From NCBI GenBank assembly GCA_023439045.1, contig JAEXOY010000006.1, positions 1 through 64,000 of the forward strand: a stretch of 64,000 nucleotides of DNA, written 5' to 3'. A program made the position numbers and the translations under genes. This document shows, piece after piece, positions 24,066 to 32,622 of the stretch; positions within the stretch are counted from its first letter, which is position 1; each line of letters begins with the position of its first letter. The DNA is from Bacillota bacterium (lineage in GTDB: Bacteria > Bacillota > Clostridia > Acetivibrionales > DSM-1351). The notes beneath the pieces were generated by a model that ran no database searches, was not told the DNA's origin, and was given only the letters and a program-made list of their open reading frames with translations.

Positions 24066-24316
24066 ATGCTTGATAATTTTGATAACCTTGATTAGGATAT
24101 GAAAGAGCATTTTATGACTATTTGCAGAACTCGCAATGGTTGCCTGGTTGTACAAAAGGTGGTAAAAACAAGGTTTTTACAGTTATAATTGATTATAATG
24201 GAAATGTTTCTGAGATATGCCCGATGTTCCCAAATCATTGATGGGAAACAATAGACAAGGCTTTGATTGACCGTTTGATTAGATATCACGATTTACAAGA
24301 AAAATATGCAAAATGA
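24066..24316 (+). pseudogene. decayed small gene of unknown family
   Basis: One frame reads ERAFYDYLQNSQWLPGCTKG, then FTVIIDYNGNVSEICPMFPNH, a TGA at 24239-24241, and continues ETIDKALIDRLIRYHDLQEKYAK to a final TGA. An in-frame TAG also lies near 24092. About 80 residues if repaired. No family recognised. Confidence 0.5.
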
Positions 24317-24325
24317 TTATGTGTA

Positions 24326-24410
24326 AAAGCCTTTATTAGTTCTTCTTGGGTACTCTTATAAATAAAGGTATGGTATATACTGCTTGTGCATGGTAAAATA
24401 TTGCAAATAT
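24326..24410 (+). repeat. intergenic repeat B, copy 3
   Basis: Carries TCTTATAAATAAAGGTATGG, TGGTATATACT, TGCATGGTAAAATATTG. Possible promoter for the short gene at 24452. Confidence 0.65.
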
Positions 24411-24451
24411 GAACAATTATGATTATAAAGAAATAAAGGGGGCTGATAATT

Positions 24452-24631
24452 ATGAGAGATAAAGCAAAAATATTATGGTTTGAGCCAGCTATATTTCTTT
24501 TTTTCGGATTATTTCACACTCATAGAATTTGGGCACTTGTAGATAGAAATAAATATTCTGATTTTTGGCTAAACATTATGAATAACCGTGGAGTACAAAA
24601 TACAGCGCGCCTTCCGTGGTGTGATATTTAA
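24452..24631 (+). CDS. short membrane-associated protein, 59 aa, probably truncated
   Basis: ATG 24452 with AAAGGGGGC upstream encodes a 59-residue product with the segments FEPAIFLFFGLFHTHRIWAL and LVDRNKYSDFWLNIMNNRG. I recall longer Firmicute membrane proteins starting with such an 'HRIWGLIDR..Y..FW' segment, so this is probably the N-terminal part of a larger gene that lost its 3' end (the last codons are unlike the family). Too short to be picked up by length cut-offs. Confidence 0.5.
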   Translation: MRDKAKILWFEPAIFLFFGLFHTHRIWALVDRNKYSDFWLNIMNNRGVQNTARLPWCDI

Positions 24632-24696
24632 AAGATTTTAATCATGTTTGTTAAATTTTTTATAGAATAGAAAGCAAAAATTGAGGTGTTACCTAC

Positions 24697-25458
24697 ATGT
24701 ACAATGAAATACTTAAAATAGGTCCCATAACAATACGTGGATATGGCTTGATGATATCCATTGGAGTATTATGTGCATTGTTTGTATTGCTTAAACGTGC
24801 AAAGAAAAAGGGATTTAAAGAGGAGACTATATATACCTTGGGGTTCATTGTTCTTTTATCTGGAATTATTGGAGCAAAGCTTCTTTATATATTAGTTGAG
24901 ATAAAGACAGTTCTTAATTATCCTTTGCAAATTTTATCCGGAAACGGATTTGTAGTATACGGAGGTATCATTGGTGGCTTGTTAATGGGAATGGTTTATT
25001 GTAAATTAAAGAAGTTAGATTTTCTGCAATTATTTGATTTAACGATGCCGTCAGTAGCATTAGCCCAGGGATTTGGACGAATTGGTTGTTTTCTCGCAGG
25101 ATGCTGTTATGGGTTTGAAACAGATTCCGCTATAGGTATTGTATTTCACAATTCATCAGTTGCACCTAATAATGTAAAGCTGATACCAACACAGTTATTT
25201 TCAAGCGCAGGGGATTTTCTGATTGCTACCTTTTTGATATTGTACGCAAAGAATGTAAGAAGAAAAGGGGAAATTGGTGCTTTATACCTTATTCTTTACA
25301 GCATTGGAAGATTTATAATCGAATTCTTTAGAAATGATTATAGGGGAAGTATCGGAATTATATCAACTTCGCAGTTTATATCACTTGTGATTTTTGTAAT
25401 TGGTATTGCAATGTTTATAAAAGTTAAAGCTCCTTTGGTTAACAAGGAGAATGGGTAG
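24697..25458 (+). CDS. lgt: prolipoprotein diacylglyceryl transferase
   Basis: Lgt transfers diacylglycerol from phosphatidylglycerol to the lipobox cysteine of prolipoproteins in the membrane. Seen: opening IGPITIRGYGLMISIGVL, GLLMGMVYC, the Lgt signature region QGFGRIGCFLAGCCYG (variant of GRIGNFxNxE, in the form common in clostridial second copies), YSIGRFIIEFFRNDYRG, and about seven membrane helices. Length (253 aa) is normal. Lgt is a core enzyme, so this is probably an extra copy; an essential lgt elsewhere is expected. Several lipoproteins occur in the window (6158, 39369, 43832, 48933, 54378, 57900). Ribosome binding site is poor (TTGAGGTGTTACC). Confidence 0.9.
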   Translation: MYNEILKIGPITIRGYGLMISIGVLCALFVLLKRAKKKGFKEETIYTLGFIVLLSGIIGAKLLYILVEIKTVLNYPLQILSGNGFVVYGGIIGGLLMGMVYCKLKKLDFLQLFDLTMPSVALAQGFGRIGCFLAGCCYGFETDSAIGIVFHNSSVAPNNVKLIPTQLFSSAGDFLIATFLILYAKNVRRKGEIGALYLILYSIGRFIIEFFRNDYRGSIGIISTSQFISLVIFVIGIAMFIKVKAPLVNKENG

Positions 25459-25460
25459 CT

Positions 25461-25690
25461 GTAGCAAGCGCCAAACTCCTTCGTTTATTCACTTATAATG
25501 TAAATAAATAATACTCGTCTCTCGCTTGTAAAAAAAGGAGATATTCTTGGGTACTTTCAGAAAGAAAGTTATGGTATATACTGTTTTTATATGGTAAAAT
25601 ATTGAATAAATGAATATTTCTGATTGCTTTAAGAAAGAAACCCAAAAAAGAAACTTGCTACATTATTTTTAGTAGTATTAAAACCTTATT
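25461..25690 (+). repeat. intergenic repeat B, copy 4, with possible attC relic
   Basis: AGCGCCAAACTCCTTCG (25468-25484) looks like a worn type A centre (GCCAAACTCCGCTCG). From 25535 follow the repeat B elements TCTTGGGTACTTTCAG, TGGTATATACT, TATGGTAAAATATTGAATAA and ACATTATTTTTAG. The remaining bases to 25816 show nothing. Confidence 0.65.
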
Positions 25691-25816
25691 TGTAGTTGTT
25701 TTGCTATGTATTTTTCTAAAAAGCGAAAGAATATTAGCATAAAAGAATAGTGAAGATTGTTTAATATTGTATTACATAAATAAATAAAAATATAATAGAA
25801 ATGTGAGGAAAGAATT

Positions 25817-26320
25817 ATGGCTAAAGCAGTTTTGGTTATCGACATGCAGAATATTTGTGTAGGAGATGCCCATGCAAAATTTTTTAAGTATAACAATAAG
25901 GAGCTTATTGCTGCTGTAAATAAGGTAATTAAAGATAATGAAGGAAATGCGATTTGTTACATATTAAATATTATGAAAGATAATTTAATTAATAGGCTTG
26001 CACCTTTTAAGGCATTTGAAGGTAGTGAAAATGCTAAATTAGTGAATAGCATAGAAGTAGTATCTGATTATTTTTTTAAAAAGTATAAGGGCGATGCATT
26101 TTCTAATCCTAAGTTGAAAGAAAAGTTAGACGAATTAAATATTGATGAAATAGAGGTAATTGGTATTGATGGTGGAGGCTGTGTGGCGTTAACAGCATTG
26201 GGCGCGATTAAGGCAGGATATAAAGTTACTATTAATACAAATGCAATAGGTACTATGTTTAACAAACGTGCAAGTAAGTATAATGAGGAATTAAAGAAAC
26301 TAGGAGCAAAATTTATATAA
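25817..26320 (+). CDS. isochorismatase-family cysteine hydrolase, 167 aa
   Basis: Cysteine hydrolase fold. Catalytic triad visible: Asp9 in VLVIDMQN, Lys in FFKKYKGDAF, Cys in IDGGGCVALTALGAIKAGY, with the conserved cis-peptide neighbourhood before it. Typical length. Relatives hydrolyse nicotinamide, N-carbamoyl compounds or isochorismate; substrate not resolvable. AGGAAAGAA precedes ATG 25817. Confidence 0.88.
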   Translation: MAKAVLVIDMQNICVGDAHAKFFKYNNKELIAAVNKVIKDNEGNAICYILNIMKDNLINRLAPFKAFEGSENAKLVNSIEVVSDYFFKKYKGDAFSNPKLKEKLDELNIDEIEVIGIDGGGCVALTALGAIKAGYKVTINTNAIGTMFNKRASKYNEELKKLGAKFI

Positions 26321-26381
26321 AAGAAGTGCTACGATGGTCCGTTTCAGTGGCGTCGGGTGATGTGCATGTTGGGGTGTAGGT

Positions 26382-26888
26382 ATGCTAAAAACAAAACGGC
26401 TTGAACTAGTTGGGTTTGATGGTAAATATGCAAAAGATTTATATGAACTTTGGGGGGATTTTGAAGTAATAAAATTTACATACATACCTTTACTAACCAC
26501 TATTGATGAATGTATTGATTTAATCAAACATCAAGTTAAACGGACAGACATAGATTTTATGGACCGTTTTGTTATTCTGCTAAATAATAGGGCTATAGGT
26601 ACAGCTGGTTGCATATGTAAGGATAAAGTAAATTCTATTTTTGGGCTTTATTATCAGATATCTAGAGTTAACTGGGGTTGTGGTTATGCAACTGAGGCTG
26701 CAAGTGCAATAATGCAATATGTATTAAATAAATATCCCAAAGCAATTTTCCAAGCAGAAGCAGTATCCCAAAATGTAGCAAGTACAGCTGTGTTGATGAA
26801 ATTTGGATTTAAGCAAACACATATAGAGAAAAATGGATTTAGCCGAAACAATTATGAGCTTGACTTAATACATTATTCAAAAGATTAA
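26382..26888 (+). CDS. GNAT (RimJ/RimL-like) acetyltransferase, 168 aa
   Basis: RimJ/RimL-type GNAT: opens MLKTKRLELVGFDGKYAKDL, then YQISRVNWGCGYATEAASAI (CoA loop) and QAEAVSQNVASTAVLMKFGF, the typical 'N..S..vl.KlGF' motif. Often acetylates N-terminal amines of proteins or antibiotics. Ribosome binding site is weak (GGGGTGTAGG immediately before ATG 26382). Confidence 0.88.
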   Translation: MLKTKRLELVGFDGKYAKDLYELWGDFEVIKFTYIPLLTTIDECIDLIKHQVKRTDIDFMDRFVILLNNRAIGTAGCICKDKVNSIFGLYYQISRVNWGCGYATEAASAIMQYVLNKYPKAIFQAEAVSQNVASTAVLMKFGFKQTHIEKNGFSRNNYELDLIHYSKD

Positions 26889-26920
26889 TAGCATAAACAG
26901 AGCATAGTCATTGGAGGAAT

Positions 26921-26957
26921 AAGACTTATTAACTTTTAGCAAGGATTAGTCAATCCA
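26921..26957 (+). repeat. attC relic
   Basis: CTTTTAGCAAGGATTAGTC resembles the type A centre CTTTTTAGCAAGGATAGTGC. Surroundings 26889-27143 are otherwise empty, except GAGACGTTATGCAGG near 27108 which may be a worn core. Confidence 0.5.
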
Positions 26958-27143
26958 CTTTAATGATGTAATAAGTGACTTTGAGATTAAGGAGAAACAA
27001 AGCGATTAACTTTAATAGAGATATATTAGACGATTGTCATCCGAAAAATAATCAAAATTAGTGTTTAGTCTATTGGGTCCAGCTCTGAAAGTCAGACATG
27101 CGAGACGTTATGCAGGTAATTTAAGGAAGTATGGTGATGGGAA

Positions 27144-27878
27144 GTGAGAAAGTATATTTCATTAATCATTATAGTGGTCTTTACGGTTTTAATATTTAGT
27201 AGTGGAACGGTAAAGGAGTCAGAATATAATCAAAAACTACAAGCTGCTAACGGCATGATAGAAAAATATAAAAGCGAAAATGAAATGCTTTCTAAAAAAC
27301 TATTAGATTTAAATAATCTTTTAGAAGAAAAGGAAAAAGTTATTGATGAAAACCCATTAACTAAAATGAAAACAATTTCAAGTTTAAGTTATATTTCATT
27401 GGCAGAAAAAGAATCAGTAGTTTATGTAGAAACCTCAACAGAATTAAAAATCCTTCCTTATGAGGATGCCCCGAGTTTTAGGAATATTGAAGATAATACT
27501 TTAGTTACTGTAAAAGAAAAGGTATCTAATACAGGTAACTATGATGATCTAGATACAATTTGGTATAGAGTTTCGATCCCTGTTTACGACACTCCTTCGG
27601 ATTGTATTGGATGGATTAAATTAAACCAAACTAAAACATATACAAAAGAGCATCAAAAAAATCTAAAACAACCCATTGGTGTAAAAATCGGTGCCATTGG
27701 TTCGGAATCATATAGTGGTCAGCCCGACTTTGATAATATAAATTTAAATAGAGTTTTTGATTATGAAAGAACAGGGAAAATTGTGAATGAACAAGGTGAC
27801 TATGTTCAATTGTTTTTTGCAGGTGCACAGGAAATATGGGTTAGTAAAAATGATTTAGTATATCCTAAAATTCCGTAA
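27144..27878 (+). CDS. exported coiled-coil protein with SH3-like C terminus, 244 aa
   Basis: Signal peptide or anchor at residues 4-20 (YISLIIIVVFTVLIFSSG), then a coiled coil about 28-65 (rich in K/E/L), then beta-rich segments with TVKEKVSNTGN, IWYRVSIPVYD and CIGWIKL, in the style of bacterial SH3 domains. Start is GTG 27144; no ATG in frame is near. No catalytic residues seen. Probably binds the cell wall. Function unknown. Confidence 0.68.
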   Translation: MRKYISLIIIVVFTVLIFSSGTVKESEYNQKLQAANGMIEKYKSENEMLSKKLLDLNNLLEEKEKVIDENPLTKMKTISSLSYISLAEKESVVYVETSTELKILPYEDAPSFRNIEDNTLVTVKEKVSNTGNYDDLDTIWYRVSIPVYDTPSDCIGWIKLNQTKTYTKEHQKNLKQPIGVKIGAIGSESYSGQPDFDNINLNRVFDYERTGKIVNEQGDYVQLFFAGAQEIWVSKNDLVYPKIP

Positions 27879-28018
27879 TTGCTGTGCACATGACAAATGC
27901 CTTTTTAAATCAACTTGAATGTACTTTAAAAGAAATAATAAAAAGTTGGACAACATAAACATTTTTAAAGTTTAGAATAATTAAGACACCTAACTGCGGA
28001 CTTAATAGGAGGAATGTA

Positions 28019-29491
28019 ATGAAAATTGAAAAAGTAAGGTTTATCGAACCTGGCAACGTACCCTATAAAAAATCATTTAAAAATCTGTTTGTATATGATA
28101 AATATATACGGACCCCATCTAATGGCTTGTTAATACTAACAACAATTATGAAAGAGCATGTAAGAGATAGTTTTATGTATAGTGAATCCATATCTAAAAT
28201 TCAATGGGACGATGTTCTAGATGCGGATGTTATTTTTATTGGCTTCTTTACATTTGCTGCGAATAGGGGATATGAATTGGCTCAGTATATTAGAAATAAT
28301 TCTAATGCTATCATAATACTTGGAGGATTGCATCCAACACTAAATTATGAAGAAGCATGCAATTATTGCGATTATGTAATACTTGGTGAAGGTGATGAAG
28401 CAATAGTTGATATGATTAAAGTACTGGAAAAAGAGCTATCTATTGATGACGTACCTGGCATAGCATATAAGAGAGATGAGAATATTATTACAACACAAAA
28501 GCGAACCCCACCTCAAAATATAGATGTTATTCCAAACCATAGTCTATTATACAATTTTCAAAGAATGGCAGGGCATAGTACAATTTGGCCACAAGTACAT
28601 GCTTCTCGGGGATGCCCACATAATTGTAACTATTGTGCACTGATTAGTGCTTTTGGAAGAAATGTTAGGACTCGAACACCAGAAAATATAGTTGAAGACA
28701 TTCGTAGGACAATTGAATTTTTTGACTCTAAACATCATAGATTAGCCAAGATGCTCTGGCTAACTGATGATAACTTTTTTGCAGATAGAAATTGGGCTAT
28801 TTCTGTTTTGAAGTTTATTATTAAAAGCGGTATTAATTATCATTTTACAATTCAAGCTAGATATGAGGTAGGATATGATGACGAAATGCTTGAATTGTTG
28901 AAAAGTGCTGGTTTTATTGAAATTGCAATGGGAATTGAATTTTTAGAAGACGAGGCATTTGAGAAGTATAACAAGAAAAGTACATATAATGACATACTTA
29001 AAGCTATTAAAAACATTCAAAGTCATGGTATAAGAGTTAGAGGTCTATTTATTGTTGGAGCAGACAATCACACAAAGGGTATAGGTGAGAAGCTGGCCAA
29101 TTTTGTTATTGAACATAATATTTGTGGTGTTCTTATTCAATCAATGTACTTTATTCCAGGTACTCCTGTTTATGAGACTCATAAAAATAAATTATTACAT
29201 ACTGACTGGTCGAAATGTATAGGGAATGTTGTTCATTCTCCAGAAAATATTTCTCCGTATGATTTACAAAAAGAAATTATATATGCTAGTAGAAAAATAT
29301 ATTCATTTAAAAGACTTATTTCTTCGGTAATTAAAAAGCGAGGAGTTGAGCGAATATTGTTTATTGGAGAATATATATGGCAAATAAGTGTACGTTCGAA
29401 GTTAAAGAAAGAGCTACCGAATTTAGAAAGAAATTATATAGACAAAAACTTACATAATGTGCTAAGCACATCTAGCTTCATCGAGCATTAG
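28019..29491 (+). CDS. cobalamin-binding-domain radical SAM protein, 490 aa
   Basis: Class with an N-terminal B12-binding-like Rossmann domain (DVIFIGFFTFAANRGYELA; GGLHPTLNYEEACNYCDYVILGEGDE, residues about 69-127) and a radical SAM core with CPHNCNYC (Cys199, Cys203, Cys206). Later strands include IQARYEVGYDDEMLELLKSAG, GIEFLED and RGLFIVGADN. Such enzymes methylate or rearrange unactivated carbons, often in natural-product pathways; substrate not visible. Strong ribosome binding site AGGAGGAATG. The last residues (TSSFIEH) are encoded by attC-relic sequence, so the native C terminus was altered. Confidence 0.87.
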   Translation: MKIEKVRFIEPGNVPYKKSFKNLFVYDKYIRTPSNGLLILTTIMKEHVRDSFMYSESISKIQWDDVLDADVIFIGFFTFAANRGYELAQYIRNNSNAIIILGGLHPTLNYEEACNYCDYVILGEGDEAIVDMIKVLEKELSIDDVPGIAYKRDENIITTQKRTPPQNIDVIPNHSLLYNFQRMAGHSTIWPQVHASRGCPHNCNYCALISAFGRNVRTRTPENIVEDIRRTIEFFDSKHHRLAKMLWLTDDNFFADRNWAISVLKFIIKSGINYHFTIQARYEVGYDDEMLELLKSAGFIEIAMGIEFLEDEAFEKYNKKSTYNDILKAIKNIQSHGIRVRGLFIVGADNHTKGIGEKLANFVIEHNICGVLIQSMYFIPGTPVYETHKNKLLHTDWSKCIGNVVHSPENISPYDLQKEIIYASRKIYSFKRLISSVIKKRGVERILFIGEYIWQISVRSKLKKELPNLERNYIDKNLHNVLSTSSFIEH

Positions 29492-29600
29492 CACGTACTC
29501 AATGGCTGGCGGTAAAAGTTGCTGATGCTGTGCCGTCTCTGGCTACAGGTAATGTATAGAGCTTCTTTAGCAAGGATAGAACAAGTAGGTGATTAGTTAA
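29475..29600 (+). repeat. attC relic, left half
   Basis: GCTTCATCGAGCATTAGCAC then TGGCTGGCGGTAAAAGTTGC, GTGCCGTCTCTGGCTACAGG and TTCTTTAGCAAGGATAG follow the type A order. Inverse core and right arm are lost. It is the longest attC remnant in the distal region. Confidence 0.78.
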
Positions 29601-29693
29601 GTGGAATGATGATGGTACAATTGTTTTAAAATGTTCTCAAATTAGTAAAGTGGAAAAAGAAGTTGAAATTATTATAGATGTATTAAATATTTC

Positions 29694-29841
29694 ATAGAGC
29701 AGCAAATCCTAACTCTGGTAGAGTTCTTGAAAAATCTATAATGAAAAAGGTATCTACTTTAGAAGATTTGAATTATTAGGGGAGAAGCCCCAAGGGGAAA
29801 TTTGTTACGCGATAACAAAAGATGAATATAGCAATTTATGA
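29694..29841 (+). pseudogene. GNAT acetyltransferase, C-terminal remnant
   Basis: Frame one reads ANPNSGRVLEKSIMKK; one base over continues KGIYFRRFELLGEKPQGEIC and YAITKDEYSNL to TGA. This is the conserved RimJ-like end 'NpnSgrVLEK.GM.yEG..r'. N-terminal two thirds are missing and a frameshift splits the rest. Another unidentified fragment (KWNDDGTIVLKCSQISKVEK) lies just upstream at about 29600-29697. Confidence 0.7.
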
Positions 29842-29856
29842 TTAGGAGTATGTAGT

Positions 29857-30519
29857 ATGGTCAAAATAGGGTGTTGTGCTAGATTCAATAACCTTTATGA
29901 GAAAGAAGTTGATTTTGCTAAAAAGAATAATTTTAAGTTAATGCAAGTTTGGTATGATAAGGATGGAATCAGAAATCATGAATCTGAAGAGAACAGGCTA
30001 GAAAAAATAATTCATTACGGTTTTCCAACTATAATTCATGCTTTACTGGATATTAACGAAATAGAACAGCATACCTTCAATTTAGTAAAAATATTAAACC
30101 GGTTAAATCATAATGAATTAATAATTCATCCAATATGCCATAGCGAGGCTATTGGTGAAAATACTATATATAAGCTTTCAGATATTATTCAAAGAACGTT
30201 GGATATTCTGAATGATAATGGAATAACTCTTTATCTTGAAAATAACAGTAGGTTAGATCCTATATTTTCAACATCAAAAGAAATTGAAATAGTATTTACT
30301 AATAATCCAAGTCTTGAATTTCTTCTAGATATTGCCCACATATACGGTTATGAACAGCTGAAGGAAATGGTATCAATAAAAAAACCAAAAATACTTCATA
30401 TTGCGGATAAGCGTTTTAACATAATTCACGAGCATCTTCCGATAGGTTATGGTGAAATAAATTTCAAATACATATTCGATCAAATACTATGCAATTTTGA
30501 TGGGAAAATTATTTTATAA
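29857..30519 (+). CDS. sugar phosphate isomerase/epimerase-like TIM barrel, 220 aa
   Basis: AP-endonuclease-2/xylose-isomerase-like TIM barrel: ELIIHPICHSEAIGE, LYLENNSRLDPIFS (metal-ligand Glu), FLLDIAHIYGYEQL and LHIADKRFNIIHEHLPIGYGEI with the His/Glu ligands. Slightly short (usual 250-280). The last beta strand is cut early by a TAA where the copy at 33304 continues. Start ATG 29857 with AGGAGT. It may still fold, but the last barrel strand is affected. Substrate unknown. Confidence 0.78.
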   Translation: MVKIGCCARFNNLYEKEVDFAKKNNFKLMQVWYDKDGIRNHESEENRLEKIIHYGFPTIIHALLDINEIEQHTFNLVKILNRLNHNELIIHPICHSEAIGENTIYKLSDIIQRTLDILNDNGITLYLENNSRLDPIFSTSKEIEIVFTNNPSLEFLLDIAHIYGYEQLKEMVSIKKPKILHIADKRFNIIHEHLPIGYGEINFKYIFDQILCNFDGKIIL

Positions 30520-30686
30520 ATAGTAAAAGAAGACTCTGACATAATAAAATCTAAAGATATAATTGAGTCATTGCTGAATAAATGATGCGCCGAATAAAGG
30601 AGATACATAAAGATGAAAATAATTGATTCGTTAGTTGAGTAATCAGGGACTCCTTCGGGCTTTTTGGGAGTCATTATGACAAGAAT
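30135..30686 (+). repeat. segmental duplication, first copy (second at 33357-33906)
   Basis: About 550 bp, from TGCCATAGCGAGGCTATTG to GGGAGTCATTATGACAAGAA, occurs again at 33357-33906 with roughly 90% identity. It spans the second half of the TIM-barrel gene and the first 70 bases of a methyltransferase gene. In this copy GAGTAATCAGG carries a TAG where the other has CAA, and the methyltransferase body is missing. Confidence 0.85.
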
Positions 30687-30715
30687 TTGGAAATCATATA
30701 CTTTTCTTGTATAAT
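30687..30715 (+). promoter_or_regulatory. promoter, TTGGAA-N17-TATAAT family, copy 1
   Basis: -35 TTGGAA 30687-30692, 17 bp spacer, -10 TATAAT 30710-30715, then AGTACTATT. About 90 bases before the 30805 gene. Four close relatives occur at 48777, 49914, 52784 and 57813. Confidence 0.75.
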
Positions 30716-30804
30716 AGTACTATTAAAAAAGGCTAATTCTGTTAAAGTAAGTACATTGTTTTATATGGATAATTACAAATTTTAAATGAGAGGTAATACT
30801 TAAT

Positions 30805-31074
30805 ATGGATCAAAATTATGCTTTTTTTCTATGTGTAGCCATAGTAACAGTCGGAATTTTTTCGTACACACTGTGTCAAGAAGTGTTGAAGTATAAGCTT
30901 AAGAAGGAGCAGATAAAGGCTGACACTTTGGTAAGAACTGAAGAAGTTAGATGTAAAAATCAGCTTGAAATTGAGAAGTTGTTATCTAGAAATATAGACA
31001 GTGTAACGAAGGTATTAGATACTGATGATTTGGCTGCACAAAATAGAAGGACAAATAGTGAAAGACTCAGATGA
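30805..31074 (+). CDS. small single-pass membrane protein, 89 aa
   Basis: N-terminal membrane helix (residues 5-24, FFLCVAIVTVGIFSYTLCQE), then a charged amphipathic segment KYKLKKEQIKADTLVRTEEV likely helical or coiled coil. Unrecognised. GAGAGG precedes ATG 30805 at a long spacing. Driven by the promoter at 30687. Confidence 0.62.
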   Translation: MDQNYAFFLCVAIVTVGIFSYTLCQEVLKYKLKKEQIKADTLVRTEEVRCKNQLEIEKLLSRNIDSVTKVLDTDDLAAQNRRTNSERLR

Positions 31075-31208
31075 GTTGTATTTCAATAAATTCAAAAATA
31101 CACGTTGTTGAGGAATGCTTTGTGAGAGGTATTTCTCTTTTCTTAACACAAAAGGTTTCAGGCATTTCTGATGATTGTTTAGAATGGAGGAGAGGTATTG
31201 GACAATGA
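31071..31208 (+). CDS. possible small ORF coupled to the 30805 gene, 45 aa
   Basis: ATG 31071 overlaps the stop of the upstream gene (ATGA) and the frame runs to TGA at 31206, itself overlapping the ATG of the GNAT remnant (ATGA again). The peptide begins MSCISINSKIHVVEE and ends LEWRRGIGQ. No family, no independent ribosome binding site. May be a decayed fragment rather than a gene. Confidence 0.3.
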   Translation: MSCISINSKIHVVEECFVRGISLFLTQKVSGISDDCLEWRRGIGQ

Positions 31209-31497
31209 GAAGTGATATATGTATTCGCCCAGAAACTCACAAAGATTATAAAGAAATAATATCTATGATTTTACGATCGAAATGGTGAGAAAAGCTGGAT
31301 ATAAAGGCATAACTGTAGAAGGAGACTTTCATTTTTATAATCGATTAGGATTTAAAACATCATCAGATTTTAATATTTATGCTACTAGCGGTTACCCTTT
31401 GCAGGAACCTAGGTGTATGATGTGTCAGGAAACTTATCCAGGTTCGCTAAAAGGAATTCAAGGTTATGTTGTATACGATATGTATTTCAACGCTTAA
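31205..31497 (+). pseudogene. GNAT acetyltransferase with internal deletion
   Basis: ATG 31205 starts MRSDICIRPETHKDYKEI, the N terminus of a YhbS-like GNAT, then stops. From 31282 another frame reads YKGITVEGDFHFYNRLGFKT and LKGIQGYVVYDMYFNA, the C-terminal part (compare 'GYHAIFLVGD..YY.RFGF'). The central CoA-binding region is deleted. GGAGGAGAGG lies upstream at 31183. Confidence 0.75.
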
Positions 31498-31580
31498 ATT
31501 TTGTTTTTATGTATTGTGTATTATTGAAATGCAAATAGTTCAACTTTATTTAGTATACATGTGAAATCAGGGAGCGTAAA

Positions 31581-32432
31581 ATGTATAAAGATTCTAGGTG
31601 GTCAAAAGAAATTATTTCTTTACAAAGCAAAGATGGTATGTGGGGATATTTTCATACATTGAGTGAACCTAATAGATATCAAATTACGACCGAACAAGCT
31701 TTACGAAGGCTACAAATTTTTGGGTATACAATTGAGGATAATTGCATACAAAAAGCTGTTCAATATATGCATGATTGTATAATTGGTGGAAAAGAAATAC
31801 CAGATAGGCGTGAAAAAACGCATGATTGGGATATATTCACGCAACTAATGCTTTCCACATGGATTCGTAGGTTTACTAAAGATGACGATTCTGCCAATGC
31901 AGTAGCAAAAATTTGGGCGGATATAATTTCTTTTGCATTTAAATCTGGCGTTTATTCTCATGAAGATTATTTATCTGCATATAAGGAGACTTTTTCAAAA
32001 AACGCACAAGGAGGACGATTAGTTGACTTTGTTTCTTTTTATCAAGTGTCTCTTGTTGCAGATTGCTTTAAAAAAGAAATTGAATGTGCTTTTTTTGATT
32101 ATATAATAAATCATGAAGTTGGAATATATTATATCTATAATGATCCTATTTGTAATTTACCAGAATTATTTGAGTCCAAGAAATCTAGCCGTTACATAAG
32201 AGCCATAGAATTACTTTTAGATTATAAGAACAATTTGGATAAATTGACCTTTGTAACTGATTGGTTAAATGAACATAAAAATGAAGATGACACATGGGAC
32301 ATGGGAAGTAGTGCTAAAGACTTTATTACATTTCCATTATCCAATTCATGGGATAAAAAGTCCAGGGTTGATGATTGTACTTTTCGAATAAAACAGCTTA
32401 TAAATAGAATTAAGGACCAGCCCAACAATTGA
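31581..32432 (+). CDS. predicted alpha/alpha-toroid (prenyltransferase-like) protein, 283 aa
   Basis: Recalls a widespread Firmicute family with 'W...I..LQ..DG.WG.FHTLS' starts: here RWSKEIISLQSKDGMWGYFH, and late LNEHKNEDDTWDMGSSAKD with the WDMG segment. Repeats of about 50 residues suggest the squalene/prenyltransferase toroid fold. Enzyme activity is not established for the family. GGGAGCG precedes ATG 31581. No signal peptide. Confidence 0.7.
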   Translation: MYKDSRWSKEIISLQSKDGMWGYFHTLSEPNRYQITTEQALRRLQIFGYTIEDNCIQKAVQYMHDCIIGGKEIPDRREKTHDWDIFTQLMLSTWIRRFTKDDDSANAVAKIWADIISFAFKSGVYSHEDYLSAYKETFSKNAQGGRLVDFVSFYQVSLVADCFKKEIECAFFDYIINHEVGIYYIYNDPICNLPELFESKKSSRYIRAIELLLDYKNNLDKLTFVTDWLNEHKNEDDTWDMGSSAKDFITFPLSNSWDKKSRVDDCTFRIKQLINRIKDQPNN

Positions 32433-32622
32433 TAGGGTTGCAATGATTATTTTTGAGGTAAGGTGAAATTGATAAATGACGATGGTAAGTCATGGCAAAA
32501 ATGGCTTTTCTGATTATAAACCTACATATATAATTAACACTATTGCAGACCTAAAGCCTGCTTTGCAGACAATGAATTTATGTAAGTGGAAAATAATTCT
32601 TATTGAGGAAGGAAACTTGGCA

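Noticed and set aside
30640..30672. Intrinsic terminator GACTCC...GGGAGTC
   Set aside because: The hairpin lies within the start of the methyltransferase coding sequence (intact copy at 33866) and has no T-run after it.
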